A stretch of 64,000 nt of DNA from Yponomeuta sedellus (GCA_934045075.1 OW203749.1:1612001-1676000), one strand, 5' to 3'; shown: positions 42,014 through 53,113, counted from the first letter of the stretch. Made by a program: numbers and translations. Notes: generated by a model from the sequence alone, not told the origin.

Positions 42014-43539
42014 TTACATTGGTACTACATTTATCGATATCGATAAATTTTCATCCAGGGGCTCCGCAGTTAGCCAAATAAAATTAATAAAAATCAATGT
42101 TTTCAATAAAACGACAAATGAAATTAGTATTTTATTATTGATTATCAAATCACAATAATTGTGGTCAAGGTCTATTGAATTTATTTCAGCAGCTATTTGG
42201 TTTTTCCTTAGAGGTGTCCAATCTGAGCGAACTTCATCAATCGGTGGTTTGGATTCAGGTGCTGAAATCGTCAAAAAAAGTTAAGTTGAGTCGTTATTGA
42301 TTATTAATTTGTTGGTAAACTATGCTACTTACCGGTATAGTTCTGATAAATATGCTGAGATTCCAGGCCACAATAATTGTGGTCAAACCCTACTGGACCA
42401 ATAGCAACAGCTGATATTTTGGCTGCTGTACAAGGTGCTGAAAATGATAACACTTTGTAATTTATCAAAGTAAACAAACTCTAGTTACAAAAAACTTCAG
42501 CGATACATGAAAAGTCTACGTACCAGAGTTGTTTTGTGAAGCTCGACAACTAATAGGTTTTTGTATAGCTGAATCTGAAAATAAACAATTGCAAGAATAG
42601 TCCGAAAAAAAAATAGTTTGTTCCTGTTTACCACATAACTGCATAATTGACTATGTAACTATCAAATACATTTTAATAAAAAAATATTTTAAGTTAAAAA
42701 TTAGTAAAAAAAATATTTTAGTAATTCCAATCACTAACCAGTTTCAAGTGATGCGACGTGGCTACGTGGTAAGGAAACTCAGCTAGTAAGTAATCAGGAA
42801 GAGGAGGCGCATTTATAAGTAGAGAAGATACAGCCCTGTAAAAAAATGTTTATCAAAGTATGTCATTTACGTATTAAGACGTAATAATAATATTGCGTTC
42901 TAAATGACGGAGCAAAATATATTCAAATGTTCGACGTAAAGCAAGGCGTATTTTGTGTTTTATTACATAATTATTCATGAAATGTAGTAAGTGTTACATT
43001 ATAAGTTTATAACACAACTCACCATTTCTTTAATCGGCTTCCTTTTAAAATAGTTGTAAAAATCTTTCGGCCGGAAATGATCTCTACAAACATATTTATG
43101 TTGGTGGAGTTTTTCGATGGGGATATACGATATAAGATCTTCCACAATTTTCACCCATTGTCTGCATCTAAAAAAAAAAACAACATTCAATGCAGCCACT
43201 AATAGTGCATCGTTGATACATTGTTATGGCTTACAGCAATTCACCCGTCATACACTGAGTAGTAATTCTGACCAAGGTACTTATCAGATATTTTTTTATC
43301 GATATTGAATATGTGTATGGCACATCACTATGACATTGAAACATCTGAGTATTTTTCTCATAGTATATTAATTACGTTATTTAACATAATTTATGATCTT
43401 GCTCTTGTGCAAGATGACAAAAACTGTAGCCAGAAATACTTACCGGTCTTAATCCCTAGGAAATTTACCCATAAACTTTCTTTTGGTACCCTTTGACCGG
43501 CTGCATCTTATTTTACAAATGGCACAAGTTCGACACCAT
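42014..43539 (-). pseudogene. THAP-domain gene, decayed, 6 exons
   Basis: Exons by splice sites: 43539-43444, 43167-43023, 42835-42739, 42574-42524, 42437-42333, 42261-42014. Exon 1 has the THAP start CAICK with KFMGKFPRD, exon 2 has RCRQWV and YVCRDHF, and exon 3 begins AVSSLL: the C2-C-H zinc-binding pattern of the DNA-binding THAP domain. Lesions: an extra base just after ATG GTG shifts the frame, TAA interrupts exon 1 after FPRD, and the exon 2/3 phase does not match. Exons 3 to 6 still join in phase and repeat the motif DHNYC twice. Introns are retained, so it is not a processed copy. Sequencing error at three sites is the alternative. Confidence 0.65.
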
Positions 43540-44074
43540 CCGATCAATGCCAATATTAAAAGAAAATCACTAAACACTGTACAACAAGATACACACAGCT
43601 AGATATTGAACAAACTTAAAACACAAAAATTTTAACTAGAAAACGTTCTAATATATGCCGCGATCCGCCATATTTGTTATGTTTTCAGTTTGACATTGAC
43701 AGCAAAGAAAGAGTAAGTAGTATTAAAGAGTGAGACAAAAATATGTCCGCCATTAAAACGGGGCTAAATGCGAACAAAAATTTCAAAGTTCCTACTTGCG
43801 CTAGGCTGGCTAACAGAGCACAAAACCAAACGTCAGCAGAGTGTGTGAAATTGTGACCTTGACAGAAATTAAAAAATAATCTGTGACAGAAATCACCAAT
43901 TCACAAAAAGCCACTATCAACTGTGCACAAAATGATTTAGGTATTCAGAAGTATAAAGTTCTTCAAATAACCATCGCAATATCACAATCACGGATAGCCA
44001 CAATGAATACAGCGAGCTACAAAGAGAAATTAAAATGACATGAAATACCAAATACTAAAAATCCCAAACGACTA

Positions 44075-45562
44075 ATGAGGCCTCGTCAGATATGCCAAAA
44101 AAACATGGACAATACGCTTTCACCAACAAGCGTGCTCAAACAGGAGTGGGATACTCAAAAACCAGTCTACGTCAACAATAAGTTCAAAATTGAAGATCCG
44201 TCCGACCATTCCTTCCGCAGAACCAATTGCTTACTACAGAAACATAAAGTGACAGCTTTACTGGTAAACCTCGTTAAAAACCTGCTCGAATTGATGCAAA
44301 AGCAAGAACAAATCAAGCCACGATTAGTCCCTTACTCAGTTGAAACAATCCACAGTTTAGAATCAATGCCATATTCGCGCATGTCAAGCGTCAAGACTCG
44401 GGGAAGGAAAGCTCGTCCACGGTGCATGCTCTGCCCCGGAGCACAACATTCCACCTGCATCCCTCGACGACGCGTTATTAGCATGACTCCCGCCAGTGCC
44501 TGCTGCAAGACAGGAAACTGCCACACTCCTGTGTGCCTGCCTACCCCCTCCAACTTATGCCCCTATCACCGTGAACCACCATGCCCTATGAACCAATCAC
44601 CTTACCAGCAAAGAGCAAGTAAACTACCCAAGTTCCCGCAACAGAAGCGAGAATCCTATATGCACATGCCGTGCGATCCTTGCGATCGGAAAATGCAATT
44701 CGATAGCTGCGTCAGCGTTTCCAGACTACCGCCCCCGTGCTATCCGCGGCCGATACCATGCTTGGAGCCAATGCCTTCATGCTACGACTACCCCACTCAC
44801 ACCCAGTGCCCGACTAAAGATAAACCACGTGCCCGACCTAAGCTTTCGAGACCAAACCTTTGCAAAAGACTTTGCGTTTTAAACCCATGCAAAAAGGATA
44901 GCAAAAAATGCGTCATTTGCTCGGGGCAATGCACGGCGGCAACCAACACGGAAGTGGTGCAAGTTCCGATCACTATTTACCACCAGCCTTGCCCTTCCCA
45001 CCACGGACTAAGCACTCAAGAAGTCAACACAGAGAGCGTTAAACTCTGCCTATCAACACAGACAAGCGTAGCAGTACTCCCTGAAGTACGCTGCGGTCCA
45101 AGTCTGTGCAACATAGGTCAGCAAAAAGTCGCACAGACTGGCCCGTCCCGGCAAAACGTTTTGCAGTGCGGCTCCAGTCAAATCAGATTTAATCAAGCCA
45201 TTCAGATTCAACCAGAGAACTTTGTGAGCCGCCTAGGTGTGGAGGAACCAAAGAACTGCTCATGCCAGGTCGAGTGTGAGCCGATGATGGTTTCCAACAA
45301 CGTATGTCAGCCACTGGCTACGGGAGTGTTTATACGCTTTCCAAACATGTGCTCCAATGGCATTTACGGTGTTCCTATGGCGGCTGTAGTTGCGTCGGCG
45401 TGCCCGATGGGAGGAACGAAGCAAGATGGGAGGCCCTGCATTCAAGATTCGAGCCAGCAGTGGAATGAGTGCATGGCGATGGGGCAAGTCATACCAGCGC
45501 GCAGAATCTCAGGTTGGCGAAGAGCCCTATTCGGGAGGCACTACAAAAAATGTTTAAGATAG
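44075..45562 (+). CDS. Unrecognised Cys/Pro-rich protein, 495 aa
   Basis: An uninterrupted 495-codon frame from ATG at 44075 to TAG. Cysteine and proline are very frequent and often paired (MLCPGAQ, CPYHREPPCP, CDPCDRK), with many histidines; the C-terminus is basic (GWRRALFGRHYKKCLR). There is no signal peptide or transmembrane segment. I recognise no domain; a structural or metal-binding role is only a guess. AATAAA follows at 45817-45822. Its neighbour at 46106-49285 lies on the same strand and has a Cys/Pro-rich C-terminal part, so the two may be related or exons of one gene, although no donor was found before the stop. An in-frame ATG at 44105 is an alternative start. Confidence 0.6.
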   Translation: MRPRQICQKNMDNTLSPTSVLKQEWDTQKPVYVNNKFKIEDPSDHSFRRTNCLLQKHKVTALLVNLVKNLLELMQKQEQIKPRLVPYSVETIHSLESMPYSRMSSVKTRGRKARPRCMLCPGAQHSTCIPRRRVISMTPASACCKTGNCHTPVCLPTPSNLCPYHREPPCPMNQSPYQQRASKLPKFPQQKRESYMHMPCDPCDRKMQFDSCVSVSRLPPPCYPRPIPCLEPMPSCYDYPTHTQCPTKDKPRARPKLSRPNLCKRLCVLNPCKKDSKKCVICSGQCTAATNTEVVQVPITIYHQPCPSHHGLSTQEVNTESVKLCLSTQTSVAVLPEVRCGPSLCNIGQQKVAQTGPSRQNVLQCGSSQIRFNQAIQIQPENFVSRLGVEEPKNCSCQVECEPMMVSNNVCQPLATGVFIRFPNMCSNGIYGVPMAAVVASACPMGGTKQDGRPCIQDSSQQWNECMAMGQVIPARRISGWRRALFGRHYKKCLR

Positions 45563-46105
45563 CTCAAAATGTTCCAGGGGTCATCCGTAACTCGTCTTCA
45601 AGTTAAACATAAATTTATTGATCTATAAAATTGTTCTTATTTATTTTATTTAAAATCCTATACTTATATGAGGCTTAGCGTACAACCGTATTTATGGATG
45701 GCCTCTAAGCTTAATTGCAAAGGAAATATCTTTTTTTCTCGAAGAGGTTTTCGGTAGAATCCACCGCCGTCTCACCAAAGGCAGCTCAAATTGCACACAG
45801 CTATATACCTGACAAAAATAAACAACCGACAAATATGTTAACTCTCTATGTCGTAGCCAGATTCCTATTCCCCATTCTTCAGAGCAGCCAGTCATAACAA
45901 TTCTGGCCCGTCAGACCATTATGACCTTTGACCTACAAAAAAAACAGATTGCATAACTGCGACTAGGAGTTAACAGATTTACCGTTTATCAGAATATTTT
46001 TTTCACAGATGGCTAGGCTGCAGTTAGAGAGAAAATTATACACCCTAAACGTTGGTAAACTTTTCAGAGGGAACCCAGCCATCCACCGAACAGCAACACC
46101 ATGGG

Positions 46106-49100
46106 ATGCTGTCAACCCGTATGCCTCCATCCTCTGTACAGTGGAAACTTCCTCCGTCATCTGTAAATCAAGGAGCTCAACGGACACCTTACGACTCTCA
46201 AGGCTCTGGTCTAATGGTCTCTTGGCCCAAATCCCAGGAAACTAGTGAACCTCAAGGATTAGGCAGCCCTCATGGTGAAACTGACCCGTACAATTCTCAA
46301 GACAGTAATAGTGCAAATATTCCTCAAAGATCAAATGTGTCACTGGATCCTCAATCTAATAGAAGGGCTCAGATAAGTGACCCATATGGACCTCAGATAG
46401 TGGGTCAAGGTCAAAACAGCACATTCACATCTGAATATAATTCTCAACCTCAGCCAGAAGTGGCGAGAGGGACATCATATGGTGTACAGCCAAAGTATAC
46501 AAATAGCATAGCCTTAGGTAACACTGGTATCGGTTATGATAACAGCTATGATCCGCAATCCATTGGCCCAGGTAATACTTCTAGCTCTCAACCCTCTAGA
46601 GAAAGACGCGCTATGTCTGATCCTCAATCCACGGCCATAACTAATCCTTACAGTGCAGACTATGGACCTCAGATGAAGGGCACAGATGGTTCCAGTTCTG
46701 GGTACAGTCAAGGTCAAAGGAACGAACCTAAAATAATAGCCAAAAGTAATGCTTATGCATCAGACAATAGGTTTAATTTGCAGCAGCAGGGTACTGGCCC
46801 CACGATTCGCCGAATGGTTCCAGGTGAACAACACATAAGTTCTGATTCATTTGGATTCAGTGGCATAACTGGACCTGCCGGCCAAGCTGAAATACGTGGT
46901 GTGTATGGCCCAGTTCGTACAGTAAACCCGGACGAGTCGCAACTAATTTTACCGGCTGATCCTGCCCACCAAACTGGAGGGTATGGGCCAGCGGCTAAAA
47001 CTGGTCTTAATTTTCAACAAGCTAGAAAAGATAATGCAGAGCAAGACAGAATTTGTCGTAAATCGATAATTACGTCTCAAACAACGGGTGCAACGGGTTT
47101 CGAGTCAATGACAATGCCAGGCGGTCAAAAAGTAATTTGCCAGCAAAAACGGAACGTTTCATTCCCACAAAATACACACCGTCGAACTGAAGATGGTCAG
47201 GCAGTAGCTAGTAATGGTTTGGTCTGCTATAATGATCCGAATAGCATTGGTAGTTCTCAGATTCGAGAGCAAAGACCGATTAGCTTCGATGATAAAGATA
47301 ATGCAGGTAGAAGTTTTCAACCAAATCAAGGTAATATAAATAATGGTTATGGCTCGCCACAAACTGGGCAACAAGAGCGATATGGTCCAACGTCAACCCA
47401 AAATTTTACGCACGGCCAGGCTACAATTCCGAAAGACGAAAATTCTTTGGAAACAACAAGAAGAACCCCGAATGATCCTATGACAGGTGGAAATTATAAG
47501 ATACAAAAAGAAGTAAATTATGATGCTCAAGTGACTGACATAAATGATTTTGGAACTTCACAACTTGAGCCCGAAGCAGCGTTTACACCTCAACTAACAA
47601 AACTGAAGTCAACAATCAGAAGAGAGTTTAATCGGCCACAATTGACGGATATAGCTCCATCCGTGCGATGGCAAAACGATAGTGATAACCAACAAACTGG
47701 CCCTTCTATCAGCAGTAGACAGACCGCAAGTCCGAGTAACATACAACGTGAACTCGCTGCGGAGGCGGAAGCTTTGGAATTCTCAGATGAGAATGAGAAA
47801 AGTAAAGAAAAACCAAAAGTTTCAAACAGCAGAAGACAAAGTAAGAGTCCAATCGCCCTTCAAGAAAATCTAACCACAGGCGATGACCACAACCACAATG
47901 GAGCAATACGGATCTCTTCCCTACGAACTCGTCATGCGATTACAAAATCTCCACCATCTTCGCGTACATCCAGTGCCGAGCGGACCAATGCTACAATTAC
48001 TAATAGATCAACTAAAAATCGGATCACTAGTAACATTCACCGTTCAAACGAAAGCAATATGCAGATAAAAACGCGGTCTTCAGTTGTCCCACCAAAGATC
48101 CCCGACACCGTTCAGGCTAAAAAAACAGTATCCAACCAATCACGAGGATCAAATAAACCAATCCAAAGCAGATCCGGGTCCCCTCAGAGAAAAGCATCGA
48201 ACCAATCGCAAGGGTCGGTCCAAAAGAAACAAACAAAAAGAAAAACGTCCATAAAACGTAAATCTATAAATAAAGTTATTAAGCAACCTGCTACAGCATT
48301 TAAAGACGACAAATCAGAACGACGTGACAATGTCACAGTTACCCAAGAAACAGAGCTAGATATGTCACTTAGTGACACTGAAAGAGCAAACAAGGATGTG
48401 GAAACGTCCGCGGATTTAAAAAGCTACAGGCGATGTAAGCCTTGTCCTTTCAAAAAAAAGGGCTCCGATTTGGGCGGAATGATGCCATGCAGCAATGCGG
48501 CCCAGGACCACCCCCAACTTTGGGAATATTCTTCCGGAGAGGAAGGTGACCATGGTACTTCTACGGAAAGTATAAACTCTAGGTTCGAGAAGTGTAGAGC
48601 AACTGAAGAGCCACGAAAGATCCTGTGTGCAAAGCTTTCAGGGACAAACGACCCGCCTGAAGACACGGGACCTTGTTGGTCGCATTCTTTAGGCTCACCT
48701 TGTCGACCAATTTCAAGACTCTATCCTTACAGATGTCGGCTTGTTGATCATTGCGACGTCCCTTGTAAAGACGCCTCGAACACCAATTGCGTTACACCAG
48801 CTTGCAATAGAAAGCCATCAGATCAACAGAGACCACCCAAACTAACGATCCAAAACAGACCACCGTGGCAGAATGTCAACTCTGGAAGAAATGCGCGACG
48901 TCCTTCTAATTCAACTGCAGTCCAGCCACTTCCCCCTTGCCATAGAACATCGCCGTGGCCAGAGCTATGTCCATCTAGAAGTAAATCACGCTGTTCAGTC
49001 AAATGTCAATGTTCTTCGTCTTCGTCTCCCAGCCATTCACCCTGCCGAATGTCGTCTCGGCATAGCACACACATCAGAGCCTCGTGTATGTGTATTGAAG

Positions 49101-49285
49101 ATAAAAATCGGAGTTCTACAGTGAGTTTAGAATGTAAGAAGGGTAAAGAACAGGGTTATCCTTGTTCGGAAACACCCACACACTTTGTAGAGTGCCACTC
49201 TCGGTTAAAGGGCACTAAAGATTATCAGTGCCACGTATGTCACGTTGGTTCTTCATTGGAAATGGTTCAACAGGTTCGTCATTAG
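46106..49285 (+). CDS. Unrecognised low-complexity protein, about 1059 aa
   Basis: An open frame runs from before the ATG at 46106 to TAG at 49283-49285. The first two thirds are rich in Gln, Asn, Ser, Gly and Pro with degenerate repeats around YGPQ/DPQS (SDPYGPQI, YDPQSIGPG, ADYGPQMK). Then comes a basic Ser/Lys/Arg region (IKRKSINKVIKQ), and the last 290 residues are Cys-rich (RRCKPCPFKKKGS, CRLVDHCDVPCK). No known domain or signal peptide was seen. Two splice acceptors (ttttttcacag at 46008 and gtaaacttttcag at 46068) lie just upstream, so 46069 may be the start of an internal exon and the true start may lie further upstream. A poly(A) signal follows immediately. Confidence 0.6.
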   Translation: MLSTRMPPSSVQWKLPPSSVNQGAQRTPYDSQGSGLMVSWPKSQETSEPQGLGSPHGETDPYNSQDSNSANIPQRSNVSLDPQSNRRAQISDPYGPQIVGQGQNSTFTSEYNSQPQPEVARGTSYGVQPKYTNSIALGNTGIGYDNSYDPQSIGPGNTSSSQPSRERRAMSDPQSTAITNPYSADYGPQMKGTDGSSSGYSQGQRNEPKIIAKSNAYASDNRFNLQQQGTGPTIRRMVPGEQHISSDSFGFSGITGPAGQAEIRGVYGPVRTVNPDESQLILPADPAHQTGGYGPAAKTGLNFQQARKDNAEQDRICRKSIITSQTTGATGFESMTMPGGQKVICQQKRNVSFPQNTHRRTEDGQAVASNGLVCYNDPNSIGSSQIREQRPISFDDKDNAGRSFQPNQGNINNGYGSPQTGQQERYGPTSTQNFTHGQATIPKDENSLETTRRTPNDPMTGGNYKIQKEVNYDAQVTDINDFGTSQLEPEAAFTPQLTKLKSTIRREFNRPQLTDIAPSVRWQNDSDNQQTGPSISSRQTASPSNIQRELAAEAEALEFSDENEKSKEKPKVSNSRRQSKSPIALQENLTTGDDHNHNGAIRISSLRTRHAITKSPPSSRTSSAERTNATITNRSTKNRITSNIHRSNESNMQIKTRSSVVPPKIPDTVQAKKTVSNQSRGSNKPIQSRSGSPQRKASNQSQGSVQKKQTKRKTSIKRKSINKVIKQPATAFKDDKSERRDNVTVTQETELDMSLSDTERANKDVETSADLKSYRRCKPCPFKKKGSDLGGMMPCSNAAQDHPQLWEYSSGEEGDHGTSTESINSRFEKCRATEEPRKILCAKLSGTNDPPEDTGPCWSHSLGSPCRPISRLYPYRCRLVDHCDVPCKDASNTNCVTPACNRKPSDQQRPPKLTIQNRPPWQNVNSGRNARRPSNSTAVQPLPPCHRTSPWPELCPSRSKSRCSVKCQCSSSSSPSHSPCRMSSRHSTHIRASCMCIEDKNRSSTVSLECKKGKEQGYPCSETPTHFVECHSRLKGTKDYQCHVCHVGSSLEMVQQVRH

Positions 49286-49302
49286 AAGTTATTTTCATGC
49301 AA

Positions 49303-49308
49303 AATAAA
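49303..49308 (+). terminator. Poly(A) signal
   Basis: AATAAA 18 bases after the stop codon of the preceding gene; a very short 3' UTR. Confidence 0.6.
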
Positions 49309-49467
49309 GGAACCTAAAAAGAAGGAAAAATGAACATTGAAAAATCAGAACAAATCAAACTCTTTTAATCCTTTCAAGCAACCTGCTGTAACAAATAAAC
49401 GTAAAAGTACATTATGGTGACTACTAGTCAATTGTAGGTACATTTCCGAGGGTGAATTTGAAGTGGG

Positions 49468-49640
49468 TGTCAGAGGCCTTATGGGCGGCTTGATAACTTC
49501 TGACAGTGAGGCCCGCCACTGTCTTACAATCCTCCACCAACCCGGACTTAGCCCCCGTGGTGGAGTATGGCCTAACCTTCCTACGATGCAGGAAGCGACT
49601 CGCGCCCCAGCAGTGAGGACATACAAGGGTTAATAACGAA
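49468..49640 (+). mobile_element. 5S-derived SINE, truncated copy
   Basis: Body from gtcagaggccttatgggcgg to gtgaggacatacaagggtta. 49650-50640 after it has no supported gene; a short hairpin lies at 50123-50163. Confidence 0.75.
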
Positions 49641-50646
49641 TTCATTAGGATAACAGATAGGAATAACCCCATTTCAGTTGCACTTTAGATGTTTTATTTA
49701 CAAACGCACTGAGCGGGCTTCATAATTGACGAAAGAAAAAAAAAACATCCTGTTAAAATCAGTGGCTTCAAAAAGGCTTTTGCCATTACCTACTCAATGT
49801 GTCAGCCGTTTACCTTATGATAAGTTTGCACTTGACCAAATAAATATATACCAACAGGAAGCTGCATATGGTATTTTATTCGTAGCTACTGTTGCCAGAA
49901 GATCAACCTTTACTTGCGCGTAGTCTTCTCATTTACTCGAAGGGTTTTTCAAATAATGTAAATATTGATATGCTGTCGACTGCACTAATAAAGTACCTAT
50001 TTTTATAACTATAATTATTGTTCTCATGGTAGTCATCACCAAGCCACTTATGTTCCCACCGAGAGGCACAGGCCTCTTCTCTAAGGAAGGTATAGGTCAT
50101 ATCATATTTTTTAATAGTAAGTTTCGCAAAACTTATTGTTTATACAATGAACTTACTGCGAAAAACTGAAACAAAAAAAAATAAAAAAATCTAGTGCTTG
50201 TAATGATTTATTCAAATTGTTATGTTATGTATGTACATTTATCTTGACTGGTAAGTAATGGAAACCAGCCAATGAGCAGTCTCTACCCCTGTCATATGTT
50301 GGTGCTTTTATATCAAGGGATAATGTATCCAGCAGTATCCAATATGGCCAGTGCAATTTGCTTTATTGACAATGTAAGAATTCAATTAACCAAGCGCGTT
50401 ACAATGTTGGCAAATCTGTACGCTTCGGAGTCCTAACTAACGCCACCATTGGAAAATCTTGTTTTATAATACGTTTTTATCTAAAAGTGAACATGAGAAA
50501 TGTTAACATCTGTGACAACTATATTTAGAAGCTACGTAATATCAATGATGGTTATCACTGAGATTTAGAATTTTTATGGTAACTTTTTGAAAAAAGACGT
50601 ACTTATTATAAAACATATTATGATTTTTATTCTATTGGTGGTAGAA

Positions 50647-51040
50647 GCGGTGGTAGCTCAGTGGGTAGAACCATGTACTCGCAAGCGAGAGCCCCAGGTT
50701 CGATCCCCAGTGCGGGCATGCACCAATGACTTTGTTTAATTTCAAAGTACATTTGTAAATTTGTAGTCGCTTTACCACACGCTAACGGTGAAGGAAAATA
50801 TCGTGAGGAAACCCGCGGCTTGGTTGGTTCCGCACGTGTGTATTGACTAGTCTTTCCTGTGGGCTAGGCTGACTAAGCTGTCAGGATGGTATAGGTGCTA
50901 GGCAAGCCTACACCATCTTTAAAACCATGTCCCAGGCACTACAGCGTCGGAGTGGTCGTCCCTTCACCCATCTAGTGATGATGCCACTGGACGCTGCATA
51001 AATCATCTCACTAAGTAGATGCAAAAGGCCAATATTATTA
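50647..51040 (+). mobile_element. tRNA-derived SINE, family A, best copy
   Basis: Head gcggtggtagctcagtgggt ... aggttcgatccccagtgcgg (A and B boxes intact), body gtgaaggaaaatatcgtgag and end atgcaaaaggccaat. It ends 9 bases from the poly(A) signal of the gene at 51128-53113. Confidence 0.88.
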
Positions 51041-51127
51041 TTATGATTTTTATTCTATTGGTAGCACTAGTTAGCATTCCCCAGCGTCTAAATTCGATGG
51101 GATTATTGATAACTTTTTTATAGTATA

Positions 51128-51270
51128 TTAGCCACTAGGTTGCTCCGCAATACTGAAATTGACGCATCTCGGTATTCTGCTGTCCTTCTTCGAGGCAGCA
51201 ATTGGACGCTTCTTGACTTCTGCTGTCGATTTTACTTTTTTCTGTTTCTTGATTGGGAGGAATTGTGTTG
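51128..51270 (-). CDS. Small basic protein, exon 3 and stop
   Basis: Acceptor cccttctctgcttag; 47 codons including TAA. It encodes TQFLPIKKQKKVKSTAEVKK and further basic residues. Confidence 0.75.
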
Positions 51271-53113
51271 CTAAGCAGAGAAGGGGAAAAGGTTGATTGG
51301 AATTGATTTCAAAATGTGCAAAATAATGCTTAAGAGAAAAAATAAAAAGGATTCATCTACTAATAATAATTAGTAATGCTTTGTAGATACACTACAGTCT
51401 ATTTATTCTTACTTGTCCAATTTAGTAAACAAGATTCTACCCGTAAACTGTAACTTTTTAGTCCAAAATTGCCATATTTCCATAAATTAAGTAACTTGGA
51501 ACACTCTTTTAGATAACACGCTGCCAATTTTATAAACATAGTTCATGAATTTGCGAGAAAATGTCTATTTAGCCATCTAATCTCAATTTTAAGGTTAGAA
51601 TCTTGTTTACTAAATTGGACAAGTAAGAATAAATAGACTGTAGTTTAATCATCTAATCTCAATTTTAAGGTTAGAATCTTGTTTACTAAATTAGACAAGT
51701 AAGAATAATAGAGTGTACGTAGACGAGTTTTGATACTTGAAAGTTCGAATTGTCCTGATATCAACCCTTTATACGTGCGCACTTCTGGGGCACGGGTCTC
51801 TTCCTACATCGCTTGAAGGTTAGGCCATACTCCACCACGGGGGGCCAAGTCCGAGTTGGCGGAGGATTATAAGACGAAGTTATCAAGCCGCCCATAAGGC
51901 CTATGACATGGCTTAATTACTGCCATTATGTTACATGATAGCCGGCACCAACGGTTTAACGTGCCTTGCGAAGAACGGAAACACTCGGAAAAAATGCCAC
52001 TAGCGGTAGTCACGGGATGGTCACCCATCCAGTAGGAACCTGAACGCATCTGTTATTGCATAACAATCACTCGGTTTCACAAGGGCTCGAGTAAGTAATT
52101 GGTTCATTCTCTACTGTATGGAATCGATTCGTCCTACTCATAATTGTCCGATATAAACATATTTTGACACTTCGGAAACTTTAAAAAGCGTTACCCAATA
52201 TATTGGACAGTAACGGAATAGGAGGGCTATTAGTTACCAGGTAAAGGTTTTTTTGGTCGCCTCTTTTTCTTCTTCTTTTCTGAATCACTTGGTTTTCCTG
52301 TAATTAAAATAAATTGGCTGAGTACTAAATCCCTTCAATGCACTAACCCGTGCTAAGGACAATTTTAAAAACCAATTTAGAGGCCAAAATTCCACCCATG
52401 CCGGGATTCAAACCCGCGAACTCTGGCTATCCGTGTCAGAGCTCTTCTAACTGAGCTAACGGGCGAAGTTCCGCCTGACGCGCCTGGTTGTATCGCGTTC
52501 ATTCGTCCAAATCGACACACCCAAATCACAGTACTTTCTCCAAAAAGTGTAGAAATGAAGAGTAAGGTTTTGCTCAGACTTTTTGTTTGTGTTAGTTAAT
52601 TTCTTGCACTTAAACGCATTATAAAAATAAAAACTACGGTCATTGCATTACATTTTTATGTAATGCAATGACTGAAGTTCTTATTTTCATAAGGCATTGC
52701 ATTTAATTAATGGTTTTAATTTCCGATAATACCAATAATAAAGTTTCAATTCCGGTTACTCGAATTTTACTGCACAACGCTTGACTCGCACTTTCATTCC
52801 CCTATGCAAGTAAGGCGTATTTAGGTACTAGCGACACCTATGGTCAAGTAGAAGGAAACATCTGCTTACCGCATATTTTTTCGAGCTGTTCTCTCAGAGG
52901 CTTTACGAGCATGTTCACTTGATAAATTCTACGGTCTTTCATGAAGCCATATTGTGTCATATCAACTGAAGCGGGTCTCTTATAGCAAATCTTTTGTAGA
53001 AAATCCTTTGTTTTCTCCGACATTATCGTGTTTGGACGCTCGATTTGGTGAGGATCCTTATGTTTCCGGTTCACTCGGCGCTTTGTGTTCGTTGATGCGT
53101 ATAAACTCTCCAT
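51128..53113 (-). CDS. Small basic protein, 3 exons, 148 aa (span)
   Basis: Exons 53113-52870, 52297-52238 and 51270-51128 join in phase (1,1) to 447 bases. The N-terminal half contains KRRVNRKHKDPHQIERPN and MTQYGFMKDRRIYQVNML; the second exon is almost entirely Lys/Arg (EKKKKKRRPKKPLP); the C-terminus is basic and ends NFSIAEQPSG. The lysine stretch could act as a nuclear or nucleolar signal (inference). I do not recognise the family. An acceptor at 53134 (gcctacaatttcag) suggests a 5' UTR intron. AATAAA lies at 51049-51054 on the minus strand. It is divergent from the nitrobindin gene. Confidence 0.75.
51395..51640. mobile_element. Tc1/mariner-type MITE, perfect 45-bp inverted ends
   Basis: Both ends start CAGTCTATTTATTCTTACTT and are identical for 45 bases (51395-51439 and 51596-51640), flanked by TA at 51393-51394 and 51641-51642. 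51650-51710 is a second, slightly diverged copy of the right end. Confidence 0.92.
51770..52095 (-). mobile_element. 5S-derived SINE copy
   Basis: Minus-strand body ending near cttctggggcacgggtctct (plus reading), with a head containing gttatgcaataacagatgcg and ctactggatgggtgaccatc. Lies in the last intron of the small basic protein gene. Confidence 0.75.
52238..52297 (-). CDS. Small basic protein, exon 2
   Basis: Acceptor attttaattacag, donor gtaact. 60 bases encoding a Lys/Arg block. Confidence 0.75.
52330..52480 (-). mobile_element. SINE family B copy
   Basis: Plus-strand reading gccgggattcaaacccgcga and tgcactaacccgtgctaagg. Lies between exons 1 and 2 of the small basic protein gene. 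Confidence 0.8.
52870..53113 (-). CDS. Small basic protein, exon 1
   Basis: ATG in good context (caaacATGG), 81 codons plus one base, donor gtaagc. Confidence 0.78.

Noticed and set aside
46009..46245. Plus-strand frame starting MARLQLERKLYTLNV
   Set aside because: It is offset by one base from the long frame; joining them would need an intron of under 20 bases. It could be an upstream exon or UTR, but this is not supported.
48184..48666. Minus-strand ORFs within the 46106-49285 gene
   Set aside because: They are shadows of the long plus-strand frame, with no splice or promoter signals.
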